From: Plasmopara viticola
Lineage: Eukaryota; Oomycota; Peronosporomycetes; Peronosporales; Peronosporaceae
Direction of reading: 5' to 3'
DNA length: 64,000 nt
NCBI GenBank assembly: GCA_001695595.3
Contig: MBPM02000048.1
Coordinates: 547,106-611,105, forward strand
In this document: positions 23,966-36,029 of the stretch, one piece after another
Position numbering within the stretch: the stretch's first letter is position 1
How the letters are laid out: every line of letters starts with the position of its first letter
The notes under the pieces: generated by a model
The model's database searches: none
The model's input: only the letters and a program-made list of their open reading frames with translations
Told to the model about the DNA's origin: nothing
Made by a program: the position numbers and the translations under genes

Positions 23966-25858
23966 TTACGAAGTGTTTTGGTGCTTCTTTGCTCGATCTA
24001 AACGCTGTTCCCGTTGCATACGTGATCTGGTCTCTCTCTTTGGACGTCTCTTAGCAGCAGATGGCATTACGCATAATGAACGATTTTTTGCGCAAAACGG
24101 GTAAAACTTTTCGTACGTATCAAGCAGCAATACAAGATATTCGGTTTGGAGTTCTAGCAGAAACTTCCTTTGACCTGCTTTCGACTGGTGAGCTGCAACA
24201 ACGCGGTCCTTGCCCATTGCTTCGCTTATCTCTACTTGATTCATACGACATACATGATCTTTAAGAAAAATGCCTGCATGGACGCTAGAAGCTGGATCAG
24301 CCCTGCCTTCCCAATTGAACATATACCACATCTTTCTCGTGTCCTCAAGTGTGGGTTCGTAGAGAAGAGGTACGCTCTCGGTAAAAGTATTGCGAATTGC
24401 CGTGACTTTAACCTTTTCGCTCTCTCCTACGAAAATTTCCCTCTGATTTTTTTTCGTGTTCTTCGCTGTTTTGGTTTCCTCTTTCAGAATCTTAGTAATC
24501 TTTTGCCTGCGGCCCGACCACTCGTTAGTGCCGATCTCAAGCGGCGATTTCAATACGTCAAATTTCTTTAAGGCAGTGGGTTCTTTGCCGGTTTGGATAT
24601 TCGAGGCATCGGCAATATAAGCAGAAAGGTTTGGAGGCATGAGTTGGTCATCGTCTCGGTAAATCTCATCGACAATCTTGTACCAGGCATTCTTGTCAGT
24701 CCCACTAAGATTAGCCTTTTGCACGGCATCCACTACACTACCAAACATTTCATGCTCCGCTTTCGTCAAAATAGCCTTTTCCGTCGGCAACGAAGCGGAA
24801 TTAGGATCCAAGTTGGTGCTAGGTTCAGCATTTTTCATCAAAAGCTTTAGCTTTAATCCAAGCGTCGTGTGTGTATCGTAATTGCTAAACAAGTTGTGGT
24901 TGGAAAGGCAAAAGTTGAAAAAGTCACGGTACATGCGTACCCACCTCTTAAGACGCAGTAACCGCAAAAGGTGAAGCTGTATCTCCTTATGATCGTCCAA
25001 AGATAGCTTCAGCATGTCCTCCAAACTTTTCTCCAGATCTGGTGGAGAATCAATAACCAGCTTTTTCAAATCTTCCAGATCCATTTTCATCAATTTTTCA
25101 ACATAGCGGACGTATGTGGACTTCATGTTAGGTCTCGCATCCTTTTTCCGATTGACAAGGCCAAGAAAACTCATTGTCTCATCTTTTGTCGGTTCATATT
25201 TCGCAAAGTTCCGCTGAAGGTGTCTGAGGAACAAATTGTGAATTTTGTTGACATAATCATCAATCGAGGTACTCGACGTGGGTGTCATCTTGCCATCACT
25301 GATGCTGCTTTGAATCTCCGTCGCCCATTGAGGCACATTTATGCGCGGTTTCCTTTGTCGAAATATTGCACGTTTTTTCGGATTGGCGGAGCCCGAGGCC
25401 TTGTCCAGACTCGTAAGTGCTTGCGCAGTGCGTTTTTCGCTGGAATGATCGCTCGGATTTTTAATGCCACTAGCGATGTACGTGCGAGGATCCTTGTTTC
25501 GTAAATTTTTGTATGCCGCTAACGCCCCCGTTGGAGTCTCTTCCGGTGGAGCATTAAGATCAAAGTTCATATGTGCAGCTTTTCTTAGATTATAAAAAGC
25601 TTCTTCGCTCAATGAAGTTATGATCTCCATGGAAGGTTCCGGCATACGCTCTTCATCAGCCACGCTAAGCGCCGAGTCTTCGTGCTGGTTACGGCTGCCC
25701 TGACGATATCTTCTAGGCGATGACTCAGTGTCCATTCTACCCGGTATCACGCCATCATGGTTGGACGTTGGTCGATGTCCAGGATGATTGGAATCGGCAG
25801 CTGTTTGGATGCTGTTTGTGACGAGAAGCGCAGTCGTTACGTAGAATGCGCCGCGCAT
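23966..25858 (-). CDS. Secreted RxLR-like effector, 630 aa
   Basis: A paralogue of the gene at 6245-8152 and much closer to that at 43359-45239. The start at 25858 gives the family signal peptide (MRGAFYVTTALLV). At the RxLR position it reads RYRQ (50-53), so the motif is lost, while DEER (68-71) is kept. The long helical C-terminal region has the same two FFxFC-type blocks (FFNFC and FYPFC) and a basic tail (..RRPKRETRSR..) that may be a nuclear signal. Leader and 3' flanks are shared with the 43359 copy, showing the gene moved as part of a larger duplication. Predicted to be secreted and act in the host; the molecular role is unknown. Confidence 0.85.
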   Translation of the reverse strand: MRGAFYVTTALLVTNSIQTAADSNHPGHRPTSNHDGVIPGRMDTESSPRRYRQGSRNQHEDSALSVADEERMPEPSMEIITSLSEEAFYNLRKAAHMNFDLNAPPEETPTGALAAYKNLRNKDPRTYIASGIKNPSDHSSEKRTAQALTSLDKASGSANPKKRAIFRQRKPRINVPQWATEIQSSISDGKMTPTSSTSIDDYVNKIHNLFLRHLQRNFAKYEPTKDETMSFLGLVNRKKDARPNMKSTYVRYVEKLMKMDLEDLKKLVIDSPPDLEKSLEDMLKLSLDDHKEIQLHLLRLLRLKRWVRMYRDFFNFCLSNHNLFSNYDTHTTLGLKLKLLMKNAEPSTNLDPNSASLPTEKAILTKAEHEMFGSVVDAVQKANLSGTDKNAWYKIVDEIYRDDDQLMPPNLSAYIADASNIQTGKEPTALKKFDVLKSPLEIGTNEWSGRRQKITKILKEETKTAKNTKKNQREIFVGESEKVKVTAIRNTFTESVPLLYEPTLEDTRKMWYMFNWEGRADPASSVHAGIFLKDHVCRMNQVEISEAMGKDRVVAAHQSKAGQRKFLLELQTEYLVLLLDTYEKFYPFCAKNRSLCVMPSAAKRRPKRETRSRMQREQRLDRAKKHQNTS

Positions 25859-26210
25859 GGAGTTGCTGGCGTGGTTTACTTTCTGATTTCTGGGTAGAAC
25901 TCATTATGCTTTTTAATGGCCAATCATTTAGAGAACTGCTACAAATTTACTGTAGCGTTGTAGTCCATACATGCCCAGTCCTACATTAATAATTGTAATA
26001 ATTAAGTACGAGGAAGTCCCTAGAGTCGAGGCAGTACGCACGGCAAGCTATGAACTGTGCCAGCAAGACAAGCTGAAAAGCACTGACGGAGGATCGAACA
26101 AGAGCTACACCGATACTTGCACGTAACATCTAGATTAAAGTGGCGTAAGTTACAGTCTTTTACATAGTAAGCTCGAGTGGCACGTAAACGTATCAGGTGA
26201 TGCAAATACT
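25859..26210. other. Intergenic between two effector copies
   Basis: This matches 45240-45640 closely. It contains the conserved effector leader next to 25858 and then AT-rich DNA leading into the 3' flank of the next copy. Confidence 0.45.
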
Positions 26211-26289
26211 TCAATGCTCATTCAATAAGGCACAAAATGCGTCAGACAGAAGAGAAAGCGACAACTGCGTGAAGCGGCAAGTGTCAATC

Positions 26290-28135
26290 TGTCTCCTCAA
26301 TCGCAATTGTATCGTTAACGAAGTTTTTTGGCGTTTCTTTGCCAAAAGCTGTTCCCGTCTCATACGTGATATGGTCTCCTTCTTTGGACCGCTCATGGTA
26401 GCAGATGGTATTACGCACAATGCATGATTATTCCTGCAGAACTCGTAAAACCTTTCGTACGTTTCAAGCAGCCGCACAAGATATTCGGTTTGGAGTTCTA
26501 GCCGAAGGTTCCTCTGACCTGCTTCCGACTGGTGAGCTGCTGTAACGCGATCCCAACTCAATGCGAGCTCCAATTTCTTTTGATCCAAACGACTCACGTA
26601 ATCTTTTAGAAACGCGCCTGCCCTAATACTAAGTTTTGGATCAGTCTTGACATCCCAATTGAACATATACCACATCTTTTTTATCACTGCAAGCATCGGT
26701 TCGAAATGAAGATTTGAGCCCTCGAGAAAAGCCTCGCGAATTGCCGTGACTTTAACCTTTTCGCCCTCTCCTACATCAATTTCCCTGTGATTTCTTTTCA
26801 TCATCTTTGCTCGATTGGTCGCCTCTTCCAGGAGCTCAGAAATCTTTTGTCTGCGGTTTGACCAATCATTACTGTCGGGTCTAAGCGGTGTTTTAATACG
26901 TTGGTGGGCAAAGCTGTAGGTTGCTTGCCGTTTGAGGCATCAGCAATGAAAGCAGAAAGGTCTGGAGGCGTGAGTTGGTCATCGTCTCGGTAATCCTTAT
27001 TGACAAGCCCTTCTTGTCAGTCTCACCAAGAGTAGCCTTTTTCACGGCATCCACTACACTGCCAAACATTTTACTCTCCACTTTCGTCAAACTAACCTTT
27101 TCCATATGGAACGCAGCGGAATCAGAATCTACGTTGACACTAGGTTGCGCATTTTTAATCAGTCTTTGCTCTACTCAAAGCGTCGTCTGTTGTTTGAACC
27201 TGCTGAGATACAGCTTCGCCTAATTCGGTCGCTGCGTCTCAAAAGATGGGTCCGCATGTACTCCGAAGTTACCTTCGGCATATCCTTCTAACTCTTGTCC
27301 AGGACTGGCTTAGAATCGAAAACCAGTTTTTCAAATCTTCCAAATCCATTCTCATCAACCTTTTAATATAATGTTTGTATACAAAACTTGTGCTCGGTCT
27401 CGAGTCGTTAAACCAGTTTATTATACCAATAAAACTCATCATCTCATCACTTGTCATTTTAAATTTTGCTGAGTTGGGCTGGAGGTATTCGAGAAACAAA
27501 TCGTGAACTTTTTCTACATCGTTTTTACTCAAGATAATCGACCTCGGTTTCATCTTGAAATGAATATTGCTGCTTTGTACCCCCGTCGCCCCTGGAGGCA
27601 CACTTATGCGCGGTTCTTTTGGTTAAATGCCTGCAATTTCTTTTGGAATGGCGGAGCCCGAGGTCTTGTCCGGATTCGTTTGCGCTTGAGCAGCGTGTTT
27701 GTTCCTAAACTGACTACTCGGAATCTCAAAGTGGCTAGCAGTATATGTGCGAGAGTCCTTGTTTCGTAAAATGTCGTATACCTCTAACGCACCCCTTGAT
27801 GTCTCTTCCGGTGGAGCATTTCGATCAAAGCTTAGATGAGCAGCTTTCCTCATGGTATCTAACATCTCCTCGCTCACTGAAGTGAAAAAGTTTCCAACGA
27901 TCTTCATGGAATGTTCTGGCATACGCTCTTCTTCAGCCGCGCTGAGCGCCAAGTCTTTGTGTTGATCACGGCTGCCCCGAAGGAATCTTCTAGGCGATGA
28001 CTTAGTGTCCATTCTACCCGAAACCTTATCATCATAGCGGGACGTTCGTCGATGTACAAATTGATCGGACTCTGCAGCTGTCCGGATGCTATGTGTGACG
28101 AGAAGCGCAGTCGTTACGTAAAATGCGCCGCGCAT
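26290..28135 (-). pseudogene. Broken RxLR-like effector paralogue
   Basis: Full-length homology to the family from MRGAFYV at 28135 to the C-terminal basic region near 26310, but split over several frames (28135-27623, 27601-27269, 27105-26893, 26804-26290). Frameshifts lie near 27610, 27270, 27000 and 26880, and part of the mid region (about 27180-27270) is deleted. The usual stop after ..KTS is lost, so the last frame reads on to 26211. It is notable for keeping a canonical RFLR (residues 50-53) with EEER, the best RxLR-EER pair in the window, in a copy that cannot make the full protein. A product truncated after about 170 residues could still be secreted. Confidence 0.8.
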
Positions 28136-29759
28136 GGAGATGACGACGTGGTTTAATGTATTGATTTCTTTTTGAGTGCCCGATTTATCTGGTTTGTGAT
28201 TTTTAAGGGCGGCCAAGTATTTTCAGATTTGCTTCTGTAGCGAGCATTTACAGCACTGCGATCATTATTGTCTGCTCTGATCACTCTTTTCTCCGCAAGC
28301 TGCAGTGCACCACCACTTTTTAGTCGAAAGGTACACAAGCCTCGATTCACGCATATTCCATTATTGTGTACTGATTTCGTTGTGCTTGATGTAAAGTAAT
28401 GAGGTAGTGACAGAGGAGCTGAACGTCAAGTACAAGTTTCACCATGCAATGCTTTTTTGGCGCTGAGCTTAGGAGAAGAGGTAAATCGACGAAGCTCAGA
28501 TCGTAAAGCCAAAGAAGGAGATGGTCAGCACGATTAAAAGAGCTTTAAACCCTGTTGGAGTCTCGAAATGTATATATTGTGATAGCTTTGTCAGTGTCCA
28601 AATATCGTGTATACATAAGTCTTTAAAAGGTATTTTGTCTTGTCATTAAAGATACATAAATCTCTTCGAAAAAATAAAAAAGGGCACAATCACAATTGCT
28701 CACTGGAAACCCTTTAGTCATCTCTCTCGGCCTCTGATTGGCTGCAGTGACTAATTTGAACTAAAAACGTGGCAGTAATGTTAAAGCAAAGATTGTCTAG
28801 ATAGTACTCCTGTTTCGTATACACACAAGTCTAAAATTTGCAAACTTTGCACGTAATTTCATATGTCGCAAGTCCCTACTTTCTGACTCTAGGCAGGACG
28901 CTCGTGAAAAGATAGACAATTCGCATCGACATAGTGCAACCCATCGCAGTTTGAGACTATCAAATCTCCTTTGCGACTCCAAAGGAAGTGCGAACGATGT
29001 AGGCAGCTAGTTCATAATGTACAAGAGTGTCGGAAGCCTCCTGCTGAACTTCTCGCAGCTACGTCGGCACAGCAATTGGCACCTCCCACAGCTTCTAAAG
29101 CGGTCAATCTCAATGTTTAGGGCAGCTCCGACAATTGACAGCCATTCTCGTGGCCCTGAAAGTTTCATCCCCATCGTTTGAGCTTCCTCCAGTGAGAAAA
29201 TTCAGTCAATCTTGATACCTATGTTGAGCTCAAAGCCGACGTCGACGTCAATGCCGATGTCTAAGTTCTGCATCAAGGCCTAAAAGGATCAGAAGAGATG
29301 CGGTAGACTAGCGATAGATCGCCCACACAGGCCTAAGGAAACAAAATCTACAGCTGTCCAATACGTTTTAATTACTTACCTCATAAAGTGATATCGAGCT
29401 GTAATTACAAATTATAAGTAGTTTGAGGTAATCAATTGAAGTATTGTTTTGCTTTGAGAGTGGCTTTTTCTTGAAGATCGGAACAATTTTTCAATAAGAG
29501 ATACTACAGCCAATTCAAAGCCAAGCAAGATGACCTAGAGGGTCTGTATCAACAAGAGAAGCACCCAAATTCATTTGCTAAGCACCTGGCAATTGTTCAC
29601 TAAATGCATTGTAACAATCATCTATCATGCAGCCAAAATAATGATCCCCGGATGCACCAATTTCATCCATTTGTGCAGACAGAAGCCTTCCAGAGGCCTT
29701 TACAGTGTAGGCCAAATAATTACTGTATTAATAAGTCACTTTTGATGTTTGTAGTTGAA
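28136..29759. other. Intergenic
   Basis: 28220-28400 is effector upstream sequence, resembling 23400-23560. The rest shows no gene. A stretch at about 29020-29280 has an open-looking but interrupted composition with a conceptual ..LKADVDVNADV.. end and no recognised product. Confidence 0.35.
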
Positions 29760-30130
29760 AAGTGTAAGTTGTAGCGTTCTTTGTGCTGTCTATTTTGTGC
29801 AAATACATCACTCTTGTGCACTTACGCTTCTTGCCTTGTCCATTCGCACCGATTAGTCAGCGTGCCTATGTCAGGGCAGCGCTGTTCAATCAAGCTCGAT
29901 TCCATCTAAGCATGCACCTGCCTCGCATAATTGCCTTGGTGCGAACCTCTCTCCATGCTTTAAATTTAACATCAGTAATACGCGCTCAACGCACAAGCGC
30001 GTCTTTTACAGACTCAATGACAGCAAGATAATTGACATGGCAGCTCCGGCAAAAGTTTTGAACTCTTTCATCGCTCAACATTCATGGCGGACTTAAACTT
30101 GTAATTTTAGAAGTTATAAAGTGCAACACA
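29760..30130 (-). pseudogene. Recurring gene fragment (block Y), copy 2
   Basis: This closely matches 51475-51850 on the same strand, sharing runs such as 'agtcagcgtgcctatgtcaggg' in parts and 'cctcgcataattgccttgg'. The conceptual minus-strand protein keeps ..KAWREV.TKAIMRGRCML.. in both copies although stops interrupt it here. That suggests selection on a protein before decay. The product is not recognised. Confidence 0.45.
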
Positions 30131-30299
30131 TTTGGTCCTGTGGATACCATGCAGGACTTACATAAAAACATCTGCCAAATAAGTTTGTATAAACCTTATT
30201 TTACCATTTACGCAGTCACAGTGTGCTACTCTTTCTTGAATATAAACCCATCTAAAAGTGCTAGGAGTGATGGCACCTTTAATGACAAAACGACAGGAG

Positions 30300-32990
30300 A
30301 TCATGAACAATAGATAAGAAGATTAAAATAAGTTATAAACTAAGCAATTGTACCTATGTTAATGCCTATGGACGTCAAGCTTATGTTAAACACCAATTCA
30401 TACATAATTAATCCCTGAATACGCCATCCATCTTGAGGTTTATGGAATACTCTTCACCATTGTGTTCGACTTTACGTACTGTATGATACAAACCAACGAA
30501 GTATCGCTATTGCCTTCAAAAGCGTTTCGGTGCCTCAGTAAGTAATACAACGCACTTTCAGAAACGAAGTTTAAGCTCTTGCTTGATTCTATGGCATCTT
30601 ACCAATGGAGAAATCTACCTGCAACACTAGCTTGTTTCACCTATACCAAGTCAAAAGCTTAAGAGACAAGAATGTTATAACATTTGTCGAATAGCTTACA
30701 TTTGATCAAGACAAGAAAACAAAGTATTTTTAAACTGCATGACACTGCTATAAAAAATCTCGGATCTGAAGTGACGCTTGCCTCTGCGTCCACGCGGAAC
30801 TTGTAAAATTATAAAAAATCTTGATGCGGAAGTACCGCTTAAGCTTGAATCCATTATTGCTGTACTAGCTTAACTTACAACCGGTACTCTTGTTCGTGAC
30901 TTTGTTGCGGCTAAGAGTTTTCGAGAAACGATTATATTGGTTCGAACAAAAATCGTGTCTCCATTACAAATTACTCTGGGGGGATATCAAGTCGGTCTGC
31001 TGTTCAATCGGCCGTATTGAGCTTTAGTGCTTAAGTGATAGAAACTTCGATTTCAGCTGAAAAGCTCGCAAATGATAAGTAAAAGAAGCAAGACACCACA
31101 ACATAGTCTATATTTGGGGCTGTAAGACCAATAGTTCGACAAAATGATATCACAAACGTCTCTATTCGCTTAAGTATCGTGGAAAGAGTTTAGATAAACT
31201 GTTGTTAAATTTAATCGAGTGCACAACGGATTCGCTTTTTGCCACGGAGCATACGCTTAAGCCCCTTAAGAAATCGCTAATAGCCTTTGGCTGCACGTTT
31301 AGAATTGTTGCTATGGTTTTGAGTCGACAAGCTAAATCTCACAGCTCTAATTGAAAGACACGTGCATCTTTTGCTAAGAGCATGGCTTTCCGCACAAGCA
31401 AGACAACGCGTTTCAAATGATCTCTTCGAATCAAAATGTTTCTTCTAAAGAGCTACAAGAGGTTTCTTGTGATGGATGTAGTAGCATTCTAAGCATTAAT
31501 GATATACTAAGCTTCAGTTCTGTCTGTACTAAACCGTGTCCGCGCATTTTTTGCCTGAAGATGCAGAAACGTTCTCGTCGGCTCTTTCGCAGCCAAGCTA
31601 ACAATAAGTTTGAACGTACGTTTCTTCGACTCCACAGCCAAACTCTAAACGTGTTGGTGGATTGTCGTGTATTACCAGGTACTTTGCATGGAGAAATACC
31701 TTACAACAATATACGCTGCATTTTTGCTTTAAGCACGGTCTACAATAATATGATTCCTCGGAGTCAAACTTCGAAGTGGCCAGGAGCTAAATTGGCTGCA
31801 CAAGATTAAGTATGTTAAAGAGCGCGCTACAGTTCGTGCATTTTTGTTTTCCTGGGCAATGTATGGTAAATACTGACGTATCGTAATCTTCGTGCTCGCT
31901 TATAAGATGGAAGAAGCGTGAACAGTACTGCGTCTGGGACATATGGAAATAAAGCGGGTGAAAACGAGCTTTGTCTTCATATTTGAGGATTTAACGCGAG
32001 CTCTAGCAAATGCCACAAATTTTTAAAGGTAAAATTGCGTGTTGATAAATACGTGACGTTTGTTTGAAGTAATACTAAAGGTAAAGAAGCGTACTGAAAG
32101 GAAAACTCGCAAATCAATGGCACACGACAGAACTAAACTAGGTAAACTTTAGAGGATTTTCGACAGGATGCACCGTGTTGAGTCTTGCAGTTAGATAGAC
32201 TGCAAGAAAAACAAAAAAAAACTTTATATGTATGAAACCTTCGTCGACACAAACACTTGTCTTTGCTTGTCAAACTTGAATCTATGATCATCTTGGTTGC
32301 GAAAATTTGCTCCTATCTTTTAGCTCCATCTTCTTTAAGATTTACTACTCGCCTTTGGGCGTCTCCTCCAGTTAGTGTTGCTTTTATATACTAGTGCAAT
32401 GCTTAGCAAATGTCGCTGTGCTAAGCAATCCAATGCTCGCGATTTGCAAAAACTTGCTACCACAAAATAATTTTTCCATGACACATTCGTTATTTTTCGC
32501 TAGCTTAAGGTAATAAGAAATCAGGGGTGCGTTGAGATATATGGAGGCGTGTAGCTTGCGCGGAATTTTTTGAAGTGATATAATGAAAAGCAACGACAGC
32601 CACAACGGATTGCATCGAGATCGGAAGACATGGGTGTGGATATGAAAGAATCGCATCATTTTTTTCGATAAGTAGTATTATCGTTGTGGTGACTTCAGAA
32701 AGTTGAAATATTAAAATAAACGTTCTTCGAATCTTTTGCGTCTTTGACCGATGTAATTACTTGTAATACAATAGCGCATTTTAATGAGGGCGATTAGGTT
32801 ATATTTATTCCAAATATACAAGACCCAAAACAATGTTTGTTAGAGTGGACAGTCAGTAGATCTCGTAAATCGGCTTGGATTTAAGCAACGAAACTCAACA
32901 AGTAGTTCTACACTTTCAATAGTCAACGCAGACTTTCAAACAAGCGCTAGATATAGCATATAAGTGGTAGCACATTGAGTGACTTTCTAG
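30300..32990. repeat. Segmental duplication, copy A of 61300-63840
   Basis: Patchy but ordered similarity to 61300-63840 over the full length, for example 30360-30440 with 61360-61435, 31380-31540 with 62385-62530, and 32890-32950 with 63720-63800. Similarity stops at about 33000, where the copia half begins. This coincides with the left breakpoint of the proposed inversion. Confidence 0.55.
31417..31809 (+). CDS. Unrecognised 130-residue frame in duplicated segment
   Basis: The second half is conserved at protein level with a plus-strand frame at 62586-62891 (pattern RTF..LH.Q.L....CRVL.G....E.P.NN.RC). That is more than expected for drifting non-coding DNA, so a gene probably existed here. 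Frames differ outside this part, and neither copy looks complete. There is no signal peptide or named domain. Confidence 0.3.
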   Translation: MISSNQNVSSKELQEVSCDGCSSILSINDILSFSSVCTKPCPRIFCLKMQKRSRRLFRSQANNKFERTFLRLHSQTLNVLVDCRVLPGTLHGEIPYNNIRCIFALSTVYNNMIPRSQTSKWPGAKLAAQD

Positions 32991-32999
32991 ATGGTAGTG

Positions 33000-35760
33000 A
33001 TAATTTAACTAGTTCAGATTTGCCACGAGCGATTACGTCTGAAGTCGACGCCAAACTTCTGCTCGAAACCTTTCGCGACAAGCCGGGCCTTGTAGCGTAT
33101 TACTTGTCCATGCTCATTGCGCTTCTTTGCGAATGCCAATCTGCATTTGATTGGCCGAACAAGCATTCGCCTTGGTATCATCGTCCAAGAATCGTTTTTG
33201 GCATGGCTTAGCTCCGCTTCCACCCACTTTTCAGCGTCAACACTGTTAATGGCTTGCTGGTATGTGGTTGAAGCATCATCCACGTCGCCAACACTCGTAG
33301 CATTACCTAGTTCCGCTTCAGCTGTCAACCCTTCGTCATAAAAAATTGCACGTGTTGTATTTGGCAGGTCGTCGTCGTCGTGTCCATTCTGCTCCTGGTT
33401 GTCCCTTATATCACCCTCGAGAAAAAGCCAAGGCTCGCGCAATCGCCTAGTCCGATCTGTTTTTGGTTGTAACACCAGTGTGTCCTTGTTAAAGTCGGAT
33501 GGCATCGTTCCGGCTCCAATCCTGATGTTGCCGGACAAGAGAGCAAAGGCAGCTGAAGCATGATAATATCTTGGTCGGGTCCACCTTCGTTAATCTCTAT
33601 GTCCGAGGCATGGCTCTTAACGTCTTCTTTGAGCAATTCCTCTTCATCTTACTCCCGCTCATCGACGTTGACGATTCTAACGTCTTCCTTGGTTACACGG
33701 GTCACCGTGTCCTGCTGTGAGGTATATGCCATCCACTTTCCGCTCACCAAGCCTTATCGATCGTACAACTTTGGCCTCGAAACTCTCCAGGTCGAACACA
33801 CGATACCCTTTCGCGCTCTCTGCATATCCAAGAAAAATACATCAAAACTATTCGGCTCGAATTTCGTTCTTTTGACGTTGTCAACATGAGTGTAACCCTG
33901 TGAACTAAAGACACGCAAGGGTCCTAGCTTCATCTTTCGCTTAAACTCCAGCTCATAAGGCGTAATTTTCCCATGTGATGTGTTGGAAGATCGATCGATA
34001 AAACCACCGCCGTGCAGACTACTTCTGACCACCATTCGATAAACCCCTCTGTAGTTCAACATGCTTCGTGCCTTCTCAATGGTCAAGCGATTTATTCGCT
34101 CCGCCACTCCGTTTTGTTGAGGGCTGTGAGGCACGGTGCGCCGATGCATGATACCACTCCTGGCACAGATTTTGCTCACATTCTTGTTCACAAAACTTGT
34201 CCCGTTATCTGATCGAAGGCATATTAATCGTCCGCTCCATTGGTTCTCGTTAAACGCTTTGAATTCACTTGGCTTGGTAGCCACTTCACTCTTGTACTTC
34301 ATAAAAGACGCCACCACAAAACGCGGGAAAACGTAAGCACATATCTTGCACCACCTTTCGAGGCCGTTTTCGTTGGTCCCATCACACCCGTGTGTGCGAG
34401 ATCCAACACACGCGATGATTTCGTAAGCAATCGGGACGAGAACTATTTGACTGTCTTCTTTTTTTTCAAGCATCCACCACAAAGTTTCGCAGTGGCCTGC
34501 TCCACAGCTGGCACGCCAATTGTGGCACGCTGTGGCTTGGCCAGCCCATTTTCATTAGGGTGTCCCAAGCGGGCATGCCAAAGATCCCTCTCACTATCAA
34601 TACCTGCATAATCCACAAATCGAGCCATGTCTTGTTTACAATTGAGAACAGTTGTAAACAAGACGTGGCTTGATTTGTCGTCCTTCTTGTTCTTGACGAG
34701 TGCGCGATCCATACTCCAAATCACGCAAAGTGGGTTTTGGAATTCCCCCTTTATGCCACGTTTTGACACTTTACCAGCTGACACAAAGCGACTGTCAAGC
34801 CTTGAAATGTAAAGGACCTCCTGATCCTTAAGCCGTTTAAAGCGTCAGCTTGATCGTTCCCTTTCCCAACATTTGTAATTCCTTGCCGTCTTCGATGGTT
34901 GCCTCTGGCCCAGCCAGCGCCTATAGCCTCGTGATCAGAAGGATCACTGCGATGAGGTGTCATAAGCAACGTAGCACCGCTGACGATACACCGTCAGCTC
35001 ATCTCTTTTACCAGCAGCGAACACAGCCTCAACTTTCTCAGTGCCGTGTCGTTTCGGGCACCCCGCTTCAAATACCCTACTTGACCACAGTTGAAACCCA
35101 TTTCCTTGTATTTATCGACGTTTCTCCGCGGACCGATTCGTTTTCGGTCATTGTCTTGACCTCCCTTAAATTTTCCGGCAATAACGCTTAACGCGCTTTT
35201 CGTGGATTCCTTCTTCTCCTGCCGCTCGTACTCCTTCAGCATTTTTCCTTGACTTCAATGAGCGCGACATCCTATGAATTCTCCACGATTGACGAGATAA
35301 GCTCATACTCCAAGGGCAGGCTGTTCAGCAAGATTACTAGCTGATGAGACTCGTCGAGCGAATTTAAAACGTTTGTAGTCCCACAACTAGCTCATCAAAG
35401 CTGTCCGGATTCTTTGCCATTGTCACCCCAATCTCCATCTTGACTCATGATGACGGCGAGACACCGATACTTGATTCTGCATCGTCAAGCGGTTGTAGAA
35501 GTATCGGAGCGTGTTCCGTGCCGTGATCGCCGTCGTAGTCGACCGGGTCTTCGTGTGATGCTCAATCGCCACTCCTTGAACGATGATCACCATGGTCTTC
35601 ACGTCATTGAGCATCCGCGTCTCAAAAATCTCGGCCTCAGACTCGACTACCTGAATGCACCTTCCTTGCTAGTGTCATTCGCATGGCGAAACCCCAGTGG
35701 AAGTAGTTGTCTGTTCCCAGGACGATTCCAGTGCGCTTTGCAGACATCTTGGCCTCGGCT
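33000..35760 (-). pseudogene. Copia Gag-Pol, N-terminal part, broken
   Basis: Read in minus order. Gag is near 35740-35420 (LGTDNYFHW.., IIVQGV..EHHTKTRS). A degraded zinc knuckle lies at 35242-34994 (FNCGQVGYLKRG). GAG-pre-integrase at 34784-34443 has DLWHARLGHPNENGL. Integrase at 34482-33754 has LRSDNGTSF and PQQNGVAERINR. RT begins at 33538-33014 (RYKARLVAKGFEQKFGVDF). Frameshifts and stops separate the pieces, so it is inactive. Confidence 0.75.
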
Positions 35761-35792
35761 GTAAAGTTGAGAGTTTGTTGCAGCTGTCAACC

Positions 35793-36024
35793 TGTTGAGT
35801 AGGGGGCAAATTGGGAAGTAAATGAATTAGACTTCCTTAGTTCGCAAACAATTTGCTACGTCTAAGCCAATCGTAATCTATAGAACCTTCTAGAGTTCTC
35901 TTAAAGCGGCTGACGTCATTTACTGACGTCATACCAACGAAGTCATCTTGACCGACCGGATCGGTACCAAAATCGGTAGCTTACCGGTTTGCTTTGCGTG
36001 ACCCTGTATGGTGTCGTACCAACA
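35793..36024 (-). repeat. Copia 5' LTR
   Basis: Reads tgttggtacgacacc.. to ..ctactcaaca on the minus strand and matches the LTR at 41237-41473. The adjoining internal sequence begins ggttgacagc, a possibly degraded primer-binding site. The outer flank (36025 on) continues the duplicated block. Confidence 0.75.
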
Positions 36025-36029
36025 AAATT

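Larger units (their letters stand above)
33000..36024 (-). mobile_element. Ty1/copia element, 5' half (LTR to start of RT)
   Basis: On the minus strand, from a 232-bp LTR (35793-36024) through gag, zinc knuckle, protease region, GAG-pre-integrase, integrase and the first part of reverse transcriptase, where it stops abruptly near 33000. The rest of the RT, the RNase H and a matching LTR lie on the plus strand at 39946-41473. The two halves fit together as one element if 33000-39945 is turned round. Confidence 0.8.
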
